Part shown: positions 25,001 to 33,226 of the stretch, piece after piece | How positions within the stretch are numbered: position 1 is the first letter of the stretch | Layout: each line of letters starts with the position of its first letter | Assembly: GCA_022821845.1 (NCBI GenBank) | Contig: JAJECT010000005.1 | Span: forward strand, 1-64,000 | DNA from: Rhodothermales bacterium | GTDB taxonomy: Bacteria > Bacteroidota > Rhodothermia > Rhodothermales > VXPQ01 | Length of the DNA stretch: 64,000 nt | Direction of reading: 5' to 3' | Notes under the pieces: generated by a model | What the model saw: the letters and a program-made list of their open reading frames with translations, nothing else | What the model was told of the DNA's origin: nothing | Database searches by the model: none | Position numbers and translations under genes: made by a program

Positions 25001-26863
25001 ATGAAACGATCGGCGATTATACGGTTCCAGTTGTTGCTGCTTGTCGCGGCGACGCTGCTTGTGGTGTGGCGCGGCAGGAAACCGTCTCCGCCGCCCGAAG
25101 GCATGATTGTTTATTCGGACATTTCCGCCGGTCGGTTGTTGCAGGAAACGTTTCGCGTAGCGCAGCCGGCGCGCGTCGCGCTGGAGGCGGTCGGGTCGTT
25201 CGAGGCGGACGAAGATTCGGAAAGCCGGTCCCTCGCCGCCTATGGCTGGATCCTGCGGCGGGAAGATCGCGCCGTGGTTTGGGACATGCATTCGTCGCCG
25301 CTGCGGAGGCAGGGCAATACGCTGGCCCTCGCTACGGATACGGTGGCGTTGTCGGCGGGCGTCTACGACGCATACTTTACTTCGTACGGGAACCGGGACG
25401 ATTCCCCGCTGGGTTTGTCGTTCCTGGACGGTTTGCTGGATTTCTCTTCGGACGACCGGCACGAGTGGCGCGGCGATGCGGACCAGTGGCGCTTCGTGGC
25501 GCGTCCGCTGGGGGATTCGGCTGCCGAGCGCGTCTATCTCGACGCGGAGGCGCCCGCCTTTCCTCCGGGCGAGGAAACGCTGCTCTGGACGTCGGCGCCC
25601 ATGGAGGGGCGCGAAACCGCCGAATATATGTTCCGGGCGATGCGGCCTGCCCAGGTACGCGTGTACGCCGTGGGAGAAATAGACGGGAAGCGGATGGATT
25701 ATGGCTGGATCGAAGAGGCGTTCACCGGCGAGCGGGCGTGGGACATGCGGCGCGGGAATACGGAGCCGGCCGGAGGGTGGGACGTCAATCGCTTGTTCGA
25801 AGGGACCGTTTCGCTGGCGCCGGGCCTCTATCGCACGGTGTTTCGGACCGATCCTCGGCAGAATTACGAGGACTGGGTGCGCAATCCCCCGTTCGATCCG
25901 GCGGCGTGGGGCGTTTCGTTGTTCGCCGCCGCGCCGGAGGCGGTGGAGCCGTTCGATTTGTGGCAAGACCGGGAGCCGTTTATTCGGATTCATCGCGTTG
26001 GGGACGACGAGCGCCATGTTTCGCGGTTTCGCGTCCGTTCGCCCACCCGGATCGCCGTGGACGCGCTTGGAGAAATGGGGGACGACGACCGGTACGATTA
26101 CGCGACCATCGCCGCCGGGCCTTCCGAGCGGGTCCTGTGGGACATGACGACGGAGCATGCCTTGCCTGCGGCGGGGTACGACAATTGGCGCGCGCTGGCT
26201 TTTCTGGATTTGTCGCCCGGGGCGTATACGGTTACCTACCAGAGCGACGGTTCGCATTCGTACGACGGGTGGTTGCACGGGGAACCCGAGCATCCGGAGC
26301 GATGGGGGGTGGCGTTGTTCCAGGTGGACGATGATTCCGCCGCGATCGAAGTGCTGGAGGCGGACCGGCAAGCGCCTGTCGCCGCGCCGGTTTCGGAAGG
26401 GGATTCGGCGGTTTCCGCGGTGGCGACCGCGCCTGTCGCGCCCGCCGCGCCGGAGGATCGCCCGCCGCCGCAGCCGCCTGCTCCAGCCGGCGCGTTGGTC
26501 GATCTGACCGGGCTTGGCAACCGGGAGCACCGTTCGGCTTCGTTTACGTTCGACGGGGAAGGATTTCTGCGGATTCAGGCCGTGGGGGAGGCGTCGCTCA
26601 GCGGACAGTACGATTACGGCTGGATACAGCATGCGGCAACCGGAGAAACCGTTTGGGAAATGACCTGGCAGAATACGATTCCTGCCGGCGGCGACGCCCG
26701 CAACAGGATGTTTCGCGGTACGCTTTCGTTGCCGGGCGGGGCGTATATCGCGCATTTTCAGACGGATTTTTCCCATGCCTACGGCGATTTCGGCGACATT
26801 CCGCCCGACGAGCCGGAAGCCTGGGGGATTCGGGTGTTTGTTTCGGCGGGCGTGGATGAATAG
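25001..26863 (+). CDS. Exported protein with four copies of an unrecognised ~120-residue repeat
   Basis: 620 residues. An N-terminal hydrophobic segment (FQLLLLVAATLLVVW) suggests export or membrane anchoring. The rest is four diverged copies of one unit at about 34-140, 195-310, 325-445 and 500-617. Each has V-x-A-x-G-E, a [D/Y]YGWI-x-x-A-x-x-G-E-x-x-W-[D/E]M block, N-x-L-F-x-G, L-x-PG-x-Y-x-x-x-F-x-[S/T]D, S-[H/Y]-x-Y-x-[D/G]W and WGV-x-LF. Copies 3 and 4 are joined by a Pro/Ala-rich linker (about 445-500). The unit looks like a beta-sandwich, but no family name can be given. It starts divergently from the RsbU-like gene and ends next to hsdM, yet nothing ties it to restriction. Confidence 0.8.
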   Translation: MKRSAIIRFQLLLLVAATLLVVWRGRKPSPPPEGMIVYSDISAGRLLQETFRVAQPARVALEAVGSFEADEDSESRSLAAYGWILRREDRAVVWDMHSSPLRRQGNTLALATDTVALSAGVYDAYFTSYGNRDDSPLGLSFLDGLLDFSSDDRHEWRGDADQWRFVARPLGDSAAERVYLDAEAPAFPPGEETLLWTSAPMEGRETAEYMFRAMRPAQVRVYAVGEIDGKRMDYGWIEEAFTGERAWDMRRGNTEPAGGWDVNRLFEGTVSLAPGLYRTVFRTDPRQNYEDWVRNPPFDPAAWGVSLFAAAPEAVEPFDLWQDREPFIRIHRVGDDERHVSRFRVRSPTRIAVDALGEMGDDDRYDYATIAAGPSERVLWDMTTEHALPAAGYDNWRALAFLDLSPGAYTVTYQSDGSHSYDGWLHGEPEHPERWGVALFQVDDDSAAIEVLEADRQAPVAAPVSEGDSAVSAVATAPVAPAAPEDRPPPQPPAPAGALVDLTGLGNREHRSASFTFDGEGFLRIQAVGEASLSGQYDYGWIQHAATGETVWEMTWQNTIPAGGDARNRMFRGTLSLPGGAYIAHFQTDFSHAYGDFGDIPPDEPEAWGIRVFVSAGVDE

Positions 26864-26879
26864 GGACTTGGCAGCGAAT

Positions 26880-29024
26880 ATGCATTACGGCGAAATCGTG
26901 CGTTTTATCTGGAGCGTCGCGGACCTGATCCGGGATAGCTTCAAGCGCGGCAAATATCAGGACGTCATTCTGCCGTTGACGGTGCTGCGGCGACTGGATT
27001 GCGTACTGGCCCGTACGAAGGACGACGTATTGCAGCGGGAACTCGAATTGCTGGGAACCGGCCTGGAAGATATGGACGCGCAGCTGCGGCGCGCTTCGGG
27101 ATTCGCCTTTTACAATACGTCGCGCTACGATTTTCAGAAACTGCTTGCCGACGCGCCCCACCTTGCCGCCAATCTCAGGAATTACATTGCCGGTTTCAGC
27201 GAAAACATGCGCGAGGTGCTGGACAAGTTCGATTTCGACAACACGATCAGCAAACTGGACGAGGCGGGCTTGCTGTTTCAGGTGGTGGAGAAATTCAAGG
27301 AAGCAGATTTGCACCCGGACCGGATCGACAACCCCACGATGGGGATGATTTTCGAGGAGTTGATTCGCAAGTTCAACGAGGCGCTGGACGAGAATCCGGG
27401 CGAACACTTTACGCCGCGCGACGTGGTGCATTTGATGGTGGACCTTATGCTTGCGGGGGACGAGGCGCGCATCGCGGGGCGCGGCGTCGTGCGCAGCGTC
27501 TACGATCCGTGTTGCGGCTCCGGCGGCATGTTGATGATCGCCCGGAAGCATATTACGGAGGGACGCTGGCGAAACGGCGCCCAGGTCCGCCCGGAAATCA
27601 ACGCGCAGGCGGACATTCATCTTTTCGGACAGGAGGTGAACCCGGAGACCTGGGCGATCTCGAAATCCGATATGTACATCCAGGACCCGAAAGGGCGGGA
27701 CGCGGACCGCATTGCTTTTGGCAGTACGCTTTCCCGCGACCGGCACGCCGGGCAATTTTTCGATTACCTGATCGCCAATCCGCCGTACGGGAAGGACTGG
27801 AAACGCGACAAGGACGCGGTTACCGCCGAGCACGAACGCGGCGCGGCGGGCCGGTTCGGACCGGGGCTTCCGCGCATCAGCGACGGGCAAACCCTGTTCC
27901 TGCTGCACATGCTGGCGCGGGCCAAGCCGCCCCAGGAGAAGGGCGCCCGCATTGCCATTATTATGAACGGCTCGCCGCTTTTTACCGGCGATGCGGGTAG
28001 CGGAGAGAGCGAGATTCGCCGGTATGTGCTGGAGAATGACTTGCTTGAAGCGTTGATTGCCTTGCCGGAGCAACTTTTCTACAACACCGGCATCGCTACG
28101 TATGTGTGGCTGTTGACCAACCGCAAGGCGCCTGCTCGCCGGGGCAAGGTGCAGCTTGTGGACGCTTCTGCGCTATGGTCTCCGATGCGGCGGAGCCTGG
28201 GCAACAAGCGGCGGGAAATATCGGCGGAGCAAGCGGAGGATGTGTTGAAGATACTCGCGGACTTCAGGGACGGCGATACGTGCGAAACAGGCGGGGAGGA
28301 GGCGGTTGTCGGGCGCATCTTTCCGACCACGCAGTTCGGCTATCGCAAAATCACGGTGGAACGTCCGCTGCGACTGAATTTTCAGGCCAGCGAAGCCCGC
28401 GTCGCGCGACTCAAGGAGCAGAAAGCCTTTCAGAATCTGGCGAAATCAAGGAAGCGGGGCGCGGCGAAGACGAAGGAGGAGGCCGAAGGGCGCGCCCTGC
28501 AGGCGGCTGTGCTGGGTATGCTGCGGACGCTGCCCGATACGTTGTACAAGGACCGCAAGGCGTTTCTTGGGGCGCTCGACGCGGCGGCGAGGGAGGCGGA
28601 CTGGAAACTTTCTGTTCCGCTCAAGAAGGCGATCCTCAAGGCGCTTTCCGAACGGGACGAAACCGCTGCGCTGTGTTGCGACAAGGCGGGCAGGCCAGAG
28701 GCGGACCCGTCGCTGCGCGATACCGAGCGGGTGCCGCTCGTCGAAGGGGAGGATCCCGCGGACGGCGACGGGGTTCCGGCCAGCGTCCGCGCGTTTTTCG
28801 AGCGCGAAGTGCGGCCTCATGTGCCCGATGCCTGGATCGACTTGTCGAAACGCGACGCCCGGGACGGCAAGGTGGGGGCGGTCGGCTACGAGATCAACTT
28901 CAATCGGTACTTCTACCGGTACAAGCCGCCGCGTCCGCTTGGAGAAATCGAGGCGGATATCCGGGGGATCGAACAGGAAATCCTGGACATGCTACAAGGC
29001 ATGGGGACGGCTGGGACGGAGTGA
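26880..29024 (+). CDS. hsdM: Type I restriction-modification system methyltransferase subunit HsdM
   Basis: 714-residue N6-adenine methyltransferase subunit. Domains: HsdM N-terminal helical domain (about 1-130, VADLIRDSFKRGKYQDVILPLTVLRRLD) and the N6_Mtase domain with PGEHFTPRDVVHLMV, SVYDPCCGSGGM (SAM motif) and LIANPPYG (catalytic NPPY). About 200 extra C-terminal residues make it longer than the 500-residue minimal form. The ATG at 26880 is preferred; an in-frame ATG at 26856 overlaps the upstream stop. hsdS and hsdR lie 2.2 and 4.2 kb downstream with several small genes between, an unusual spacing for a type I locus. Confidence 0.95.
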   Translation: MHYGEIVRFIWSVADLIRDSFKRGKYQDVILPLTVLRRLDCVLARTKDDVLQRELELLGTGLEDMDAQLRRASGFAFYNTSRYDFQKLLADAPHLAANLRNYIAGFSENMREVLDKFDFDNTISKLDEAGLLFQVVEKFKEADLHPDRIDNPTMGMIFEELIRKFNEALDENPGEHFTPRDVVHLMVDLMLAGDEARIAGRGVVRSVYDPCCGSGGMLMIARKHITEGRWRNGAQVRPEINAQADIHLFGQEVNPETWAISKSDMYIQDPKGRDADRIAFGSTLSRDRHAGQFFDYLIANPPYGKDWKRDKDAVTAEHERGAAGRFGPGLPRISDGQTLFLLHMLARAKPPQEKGARIAIIMNGSPLFTGDAGSGESEIRRYVLENDLLEALIALPEQLFYNTGIATYVWLLTNRKAPARRGKVQLVDASALWSPMRRSLGNKRREISAEQAEDVLKILADFRDGDTCETGGEEAVVGRIFPTTQFGYRKITVERPLRLNFQASEARVARLKEQKAFQNLAKSRKRGAAKTKEEAEGRALQAAVLGMLRTLPDTLYKDRKAFLGALDAAAREADWKLSVPLKKAILKALSERDETAALCCDKAGRPEADPSLRDTERVPLVEGEDPADGDGVPASVRAFFEREVRPHVPDAWIDLSKRDARDGKVGAVGYEINFNRYFYRYKPPRPLGEIEADIRGIEQEILDMLQGMGTAGTE

Positions 29025-29058
29025 GAGAGGTGTCGGGGTTTCTTGCGGCTCCGCTTCC

Positions 29059-29265
29059 TTATGAAACTACGATAGCAGGCGGTATGGGGTCGCCATGCTT
29101 CACGCTCATTTCCAGGTATGCGTCAAGGGACTCGCGCATAGCCGGGATAATCTCTGCCTCCGTTTCGCAGAAAATGAAAATGCCCTTGATGTCGGGACAG
29201 TGGGCATAAAACCCATCGTCCCGCCTCTCTACTCGGAAGTGGGCTCTGATTCGTACGGGTTGCAT
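29059..29265 (-). CDS. HicB-like (UPF0150) small protein
   Basis: 68 residues with the HicB pattern: FRVERRDDGFYAHCPDIKGIFIFCETEAEIIPAMRESLDAYL, the fold of HicB antitoxins. The usual C-terminal DNA-binding domain and a HicA toxin gene are both missing, so this is an orphan. It is on the opposite strand to hsdM, converging on its end with a 34-base gap. Confidence 0.75.
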   Translation of the reverse strand: MQPVRIRAHFRVERRDDGFYAHCPDIKGIFIFCETEAEIIPAMRESLDAYLEMSVKHGDPIPPAIVVS

Positions 29266-29347
29266 GTCTGTGAGCCTGGATTAGAGTATATTGCCGAGGG
29301 ATCCGCTTTATCCAAATGCTTCCCCGTTCAGACGTAAATGATACGTC

Positions 29348-29596
29348 ATGCCCGCGAATATAGTCAACAAGCCGCTGAGAGACATGAAGCCCGTCGAAAT
29401 TATTTTTGAGGTCACCGAGGCGCACGAAGGCGGATACGACGCCAGGGCGCTCGGGCACAGCATCTTTACCCAAGGGGAGGACTGGAACGACCTGAAGGAA
29501 ATGGCGCGGGACGCAGTTCGTTGCCATTTCGAGGGAGATACTGCGCCCCGCGTGATCAGATTGCGTCTCGCAAGGCAGGAATCTATGGGGCTGTGA
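29348..29596 (+). CDS. HicB-like small protein (family often mis-annotated as 2-oxoisovalerate dehydrogenase)
   Basis: 82 residues with IIFEVTEAHEGGYDARALGHSIFTQGEDWNDLKEMARDAVRCHF, matching a well-spread small protein family (EGGYxARALGHSIFTQ) with HicB-like fold. In other genomes it is usually followed by a HicA-type toxin; the 130 bases downstream contain no such gene, so it seems orphaned. It is divergent from the previous HicB-like gene with 82 bases between. Confidence 0.8.
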   Translation: MPANIVNKPLRDMKPVEIIFEVTEAHEGGYDARALGHSIFTQGEDWNDLKEMARDAVRCHFEGDTAPRVIRLRLARQESMGL

Positions 29597-29627
29597 ATTT
29601 GCTCTGTGATCTCGCGGAATAGAGGGT

Positions 29628-29659
29628 TGCCTGGCGGCGATTTTGGCGGGCTGCGAGGC
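29628..29659. repeat. 32-bp direct repeat, copy 1
   Basis: This copy begins TGCCTGGCGGCG and ends GCTGCGAGGC, and is identical to 30064-30095. The adjoining bases (AGGCATGGGGACGG...GAGTGAGA, 29656-29687) resemble the last codons of hsdM (28997-29028). Confidence 0.9.
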
Positions 29660-29729
29660 ATGGGGACGGTTGCGCCGGAGTGAGACGGGGGCGCATTCGC
29701 TTATTCAGGCGTAGGTAAGCCGCGCAGTT

Positions 29730-29930
29730 TCAGGAGTTCGTCCCGACTATCTTCTTGATGTCGGCGCGGATTTCGGCAAGAGCCTCGTTGATGTCGGCAA
29801 AGGTCTCTTTGGCGGTCCTTTCAAATTCTTCCCGTTTTCCTATCCATTTTCCGACCACGATGAGGATCGTGGCTATGGCGGCGATACCCGTTATTGTACT
29901 TATTACGGTGGTGGGATTGATCCAGTCCAT
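29730..29930 (-). CDS. Small single-pass membrane protein with coiled-coil tail
   Basis: 66 residues from the ATG at 29930: MDWINPTTV, one transmembrane helix (ISTITGIAAIATILIVVGKWIG), then a charged amphipathic helix (REEFERTAKETFADINEALAEIRADIKKIV). This arrangement is seen in small proteins of unknown function carried by accessory regions. The ORF track extends it upstream to 29987, but the MDW start is better. It lies between the two copies of the 32-bp repeat. Confidence 0.6.
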   Translation of the reverse strand: MDWINPTTVISTITGIAAIATILIVVGKWIGKREEFERTAKETFADINEALAEIRADIKKIVGTNS

Positions 29931-30063
29931 GGCATTTCGAATTCCAGGGTGGTACAAGGCGGGATCATGATGTTGGCAATATAGCAAAGCACGATATTGC
30001 GACCAATGTTGCTATGCCATTGCGCCGGGGCGGTTCCCGTCTGGCGATTCTGTTTTTTAGGCA

Positions 30064-30095
30064 TGCCTGGCGGCGATTTTGGCGGGCTGCGAGGC
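30064..30095. repeat. 32-bp direct repeat, copy 2
   Basis: Identical to 29628-29659, 436 bases downstream. The two copies bracket the small membrane-protein gene, and the second lies about 90 bases before the AbiEi gene. The gap 29931-30182 holds no other gene. Confidence 0.9.
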
Positions 30096-30182
30096 GACTT
30101 TTTGCGATTTCCCCTTGATTTGGGCGCATATTTTTCATATAATGTTGGCATTATGCGTTAAATTGCCAACCTTTTCAAGGAA

Positions 30183-30788
30183 ATGCCCGCCGTGCAACTC
30201 AACGAAAATATGCTCCATGACGCCGGGGTCGGGGCCTTTTTTCGCCCGCAAGAGGTCGGCGAATTGGGGATTACCTATCACCAGCTTGGGCAGTTGGTCC
30301 AGACCGGGGTGGTCGAGCGGGTGCAGCGCGGTTTGTACCGGCTCGTCAGTGCTGAACTGACCGAGCACGCTACTGTAGCCGCCGTGTGCGCCCGGGTGCC
30401 CAATGCCGTTGTTTGTCTCGTTACGGCGCTCAATTTTTACGAGATCGGCACCCAACTTTCGCCCCGGGTCTGGATTGCCATTCACCACAAGGCAAGACCT
30501 CCCCGACTGCCGCAGATTCGGACTCGCTTGGTTCGTTTCAGCGGCTCGGCCTGGACGTACGGGGTGCGCGAAGGCGTGTTCAATGGGGTTCCGGGGCGCA
30601 TTACATCGCCTGCCCGCACTATCGTGGATTGTTTCCGATTCGAACGACTGATCGGACGCGAAGCCGCCCTGGAGGCATTGCACGAAGGTCTCCGGGAACG
30701 CAAGGTAACGGTCGCTGCGCTGATGCGGACGCTTGAGGAACTTCCTTCGCGTCGGCTGAACGCCATTCTGAAATATGGGGCGCTATGA
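30183..30788 (+). CDS. AbiEi-type antitoxin (type IV toxin-antitoxin)
   Basis: 201 residues. An N-terminal winged-helix AbiEi_4-like domain (FFRPQEVGELGITYHQLGQLVQTGVVERVQRGLYRLV) leads into the C-terminal part (CLVTALNFYEIGTQLSPRVWIAI, ITSPARTIVDCFRFERLIG, LPSRRLNAILKYG). In AbiE systems this protein represses the operon and neutralises the AbiEii nucleotidyltransferase. The gene appears complete, and its stop overlaps the start of the next reading frame (ATGA), the normal AbiEi/AbiEii coupling; that partner is truncated here. Confidence 0.88.
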   Translation: MPAVQLNENMLHDAGVGAFFRPQEVGELGITYHQLGQLVQTGVVERVQRGLYRLVSAELTEHATVAAVCARVPNAVVCLVTALNFYEIGTQLSPRVWIAIHHKARPPRLPQIRTRLVRFSGSAWTYGVREGVFNGVPGRITSPARTIVDCFRFERLIGREAALEALHEGLRERKVTVAALMRTLEELPSRRLNAILKYGAL

Positions 30789-30976
30789 TCAGGAATTTTG
30801 CGGCGTCTGTTCGAGATCGCCTGTACAACAAGTCGAAAGAAAGCGGCGTGGAGTTTCAGCTCCTGCTCGCCCGGTATGCTGGTGTGCGAGGGGCGTATTT
30901 TGAAGGGAGAGACGGCCTGTTTCGCCTAATGGCGCATATCCGTATATTGTCGTTGTCGCCTGCGATGCAGGGGTGA
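30785..30976 (+). pseudogene. Truncated AbiEii toxin remnant
   Basis: The first 32 codons (MIRNFAASVRDRLYNKSKESG-, then FQLLLARYA) match the start of AbiEii/AbiGii-type nucleotidyltransferase toxins, normally 250-300 residues. After that the sequence loses similarity and stops at 63 codons; the catalytic GSxxxxD region is absent, and no continuation is seen in the next few hundred bases. It overlaps the AbiEi stop as in intact systems, so a deletion seems to have removed most of the toxin while leaving the antitoxin. Confidence 0.75.
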
Positions 30977-31046
30977 GCGCGCCGTCGCTGTACGGCCGAC
31001 AGCCCCTTTAGACAATCGATGAAAAATACCAGACCGGATTGTGTTC

Positions 31047-31262
31047 ATGTCGGTACTATCCGCCATCCGTTTTGCCTTCCGCCGCCCCTCGGCGCCGCTG
31101 TCTGCCACGGAACTTGAAAGGATTGAGCGGGCAGTGGACAGGAGGATCGTAATTCGATTCTCTACGGGGAATATCCGTTTGAAACGCGGGGAATATGTTA
31201 CCGAGGAAGACATAGAGAAGGAATACGAACGCATAAAACGCTTGAAATTTAGCGATGCCTGA
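31047..31262 (+). CDS. Small protein translationally coupled to hsdS
   Basis: 71 residues from ATG 31047 (GTG at 31041 also possible): basic N-terminus, then LSATELERIERAVDRRIVIRFSTGNIRLKRGEYVTEEDIEKEYERIKRLKF, a charged helical protein. Its last codons overlap the hsdS start (ATGCCTGA), so translation is probably coupled. No family is recognised. A structural or regulatory link to HsdS is possible but rests on position only. Confidence 0.6.
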   Translation: MSVLSAIRFAFRRPSAPLSATELERIERAVDRRIVIRFSTGNIRLKRGEYVTEEDIEKEYERIKRLKFSDA

Positions 31263-32661
31263 CAATGTGCACGATTCGGGCGAGCGAGCCGTTTCTCGGG
31301 TGGCGACGTCAGGGGCGGAGGCGCCGCCTGCGCAACCCGTCTCGGGTTTTCGCCATTGCAAACCCTACCCGGCCTACAAGGATTCGGGCGTGGCGTGGCT
31401 GGGGGAGGTGCCGGCGCATTGGGAGGTGAAGGCTACAAAGCGAGTGTGCCACATTGTTAATGGTGCAACTCCGAAGAGCGCGGAGTCTCGCTATTGGAGT
31501 GGCGATATTCCCTGGATTACTCCCGAAGATTTTGCGCATCTTGATAGAGGATATATTCTGTCGAGCAAACGTAAGATAACTTGGGCAGGGTATCAAAATT
31601 GTGGAACGACGATTGTTCCTATTGGGTCTCTTGTTTTATCAACACGCGCTCCGATCGGCCATCTTGGTATAGCCGGTGTGAAACTTTGTACGAATCAGGG
31701 ATGTCGTGGCCTTATTTTCAGACATAAACACTCGGAGGTATATTATTTTTTTCAATTCTCAGCTTGTCGTATAGACCTGCAGGCAAGAGGTCAGGGGAGT
31801 ACGTTCATGGAGCTCTCTAAAGATAAATTGGCGGATTTCGAAATTGCGGTGCCACCCCTCCCCGAACAAACCGCCATCGCCGTCTTCCTCGACCGGGAAA
31901 CCGCCAAAATCGACGCGCTCGTGGCCAAAAAGGAGCGGCTGATCGAGCTGCTTCGGGAAAAACGCACCGCCCTCATCAGCCACGCCGTCACCAAGGGCCT
32001 CGACCCCGACGCGCCCATGAAGGATTCGGGCGTGGCGTGGCTGGGGGAGGTGCCGGCGCATTGGGAGGTGAGGCGGTTGAAGTATCTTGCTACCGTCAAT
32101 GACGAGGTGCTTCCAGAGACCGCCGACCCAAGTATGGAAATTGCCTACGTCGATATCGGAAACGTCGATTTCATTCAAGGAATCACGGATATGGAGGAGT
32201 TGATATTTGACAATGCCCCATCTCGGGCTAGGCGCATTGTACGTCAAGGTGACGTGATCATCTCGACGGTTCGGACTTACCTAAGAGCGATAGCCCAAAT
32301 TGAGGCGACGGATGTTAACCTTATTGTATCCACTGGATTTGCGGTAATACGTCCCCGGCAAATGGACGACGGATTTGTCGCCTATGTTGTACGCTCTCCT
32401 TATTTTGTTGAACGTGTTGTAGCACATTCCGTAGGAGTGGGTTACCCAGCTATCAATGCGAGCGAACTCGTCTGTTTTAAGATTGTCCTTCCACCCCTCC
32501 CCGAACAAACCGCCATCGCTGCCTTCCTTGACCAGGAAACCGCCAAAATCGACGCGCTTGTGGCCAAAATAGAGGAAGCCAGCACCCGCCTCAAGGAATA
32601 CCGCGCCGCCCTCATTTCCGCCGCCGTAACCGGCAAGATCGACGTGCGGGAGGCTGCGTGA
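31255..32661 (+). CDS. hsdS: Type I restriction-modification specificity subunit HsdS
   Basis: 468 residues with two target-recognition domains. Each half begins with the same block (KDSGVAWLGEVPAHWEV) and ends with the same conserved helix (PPLPEQTAIA-FLD-ETAKIDALVAK), the classic duplicated layout of HsdS. The first domain covers about 40-200, the second about 255-415. The variable segments are more AT-rich than the shared blocks, as often seen when recognition domains are exchanged. It determines which bipartite DNA sequence the complex binds. hsdM is 2.2 kb upstream and hsdR 0.6 kb downstream. Confidence 0.96.
   Translation: MPDNVHDSGERAVSRVATSGAEAPPAQPVSGFRHCKPYPAYKDSGVAWLGEVPAHWEVKATKRVCHIVNGATPKSAESRYWSGDIPWITPEDFAHLDRGYILSSKRKITWAGYQNCGTTIVPIGSLVLSTRAPIGHLGIAGVKLCTNQGCRGLIFRHKHSEVYYFFQFSACRIDLQARGQGSTFMELSKDKLADFEIAVPPLPEQTAIAVFLDRETAKIDALVAKKERLIELLREKRTALISHAVTKGLDPDAPMKDSGVAWLGEVPAHWEVRRLKYLATVNDEVLPETADPSMEIAYVDIGNVDFIQGITDMEELIFDNAPSRARRIVRQGDVIISTVRTYLRAIAQIEATDVNLIVSTGFAVIRPRQMDDGFVAYVVRSPYFVERVVAHSVGVGYPAINASELVCFKIVLPPLPEQTAIAAFLDQETAKIDALVAKIEEASTRLKEYRAALISAAVTGKIDVREAA
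31378..31429. repeat. 52-bp direct repeat within hsdS, copy 1
   Basis: Encodes the conserved block before the first recognition domain. Identical over 52 bases to 32020-32071, 642 bases downstream and in the same frame. Confidence 0.95.
31852..31880. repeat. 29-bp direct repeat within hsdS (central conserved region), copy 1
   Basis: CCACCCCTCCCCG... is identical to 32491-32519; the following 60 bases are nearly identical too. It encodes PPLPEQTAIA. Confidence 0.9.
32020..32071. repeat. 52-bp direct repeat within hsdS, copy 2
   Basis: Second copy, in front of the second recognition domain; identical to 31378-31429. Confidence 0.95.
32491..32519. repeat. 29-bp direct repeat within hsdS, copy 2
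   Basis: Second copy, after the second recognition domain; identical to 31852-31880. Confidence 0.9.
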
Positions 32662-32745
32662 GCCGGATCGGGCGCCCCTGCTTTGCATTCCAGCCGGCAA
32701 GCCCTATCTTCAGGACATTGAGAGAAAAGAATTCGCAGAATCCCC

Positions 32746-33174
32746 ATGCAATTCCGTTATCCAGCCCGGCTTCAGCCCGGTTCTTCCGGCGAAATCGTCG
32801 TTTCGTTTCGGGATTTTCCGGAATGCCTTACCTCCGGCAGAGACATGCCCGAAGCGCTTGCCGAGGCGCGCGACGCCCTGGAGGAAGCGATCGCCGGGCG
32901 CATTGACGACGGCGAACCCATTCCGCCGCCCAGTCGCAGGCGCGCTGCCGAACGTTTCGTTACGGTTCCGCCCGATATGGCTGCAAAGGCTGCGTTCGCG
33001 CTTGCGTTTCGGGAAAGCGGTCTTTCGCGCCTCCACCTTGCTCGCCGCCTGGGCGTTGACGAGAAAGTTGTCCGCCGCATGCTGGACCCGCGGCACCGCA
33101 CGGCTGCCAATCGCCTTCATAAGGCCTTGGGCTTGCTGGGCAAGGAACTGGTCGTAGAATCCCGGGCGGCATGA
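32746..33174 (+). CDS. HicB-family antitoxin-like protein with C-terminal HTH, no HicA
   Basis: 142 residues. The N-terminal HicB/UPF0150 domain reads GEIVVSFRDFPECLTSGRDMPEALAEARDALEEAIAGRIDDGEPIPPPS; the C-terminal part AFRESGLSRLHLARRLGVDEKVVRRMLD is a helix-turn-helix as in HicB repressors. HicA, a 60-residue toxin normally just upstream, is not found in the 84-base gap after hsdS nor downstream, so this is an orphan regulator. It lies between hsdS and hsdR and might control hsdR; that is inference. Confidence 0.88.
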   Translation: MQFRYPARLQPGSSGEIVVSFRDFPECLTSGRDMPEALAEARDALEEAIAGRIDDGEPIPPPSRRRAAERFVTVPPDMAAKAAFALAFRESGLSRLHLARRLGVDEKVVRRMLDPRHRTAANRLHKALGLLGKELVVESRAA

Positions 33175-33226
33175 CGGACGAAAGGAGCAGGTCGTTGTTT
33201 ATGGCAAAAACGCCGCAAGATATCCG

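Noticed and set aside
28106-29209. 367-residue plus-strand ORF inside and past hsdM
   Set aside because: Out-of-frame shadow of hsdM; its tail reads through the antisense of the HicB-like gene.
29628-30095. Direct repeats considered as a CRISPR array
   Set aside because: Only two copies 436 bp apart with a gene between them and no regular spacers; no cas genes in the window.
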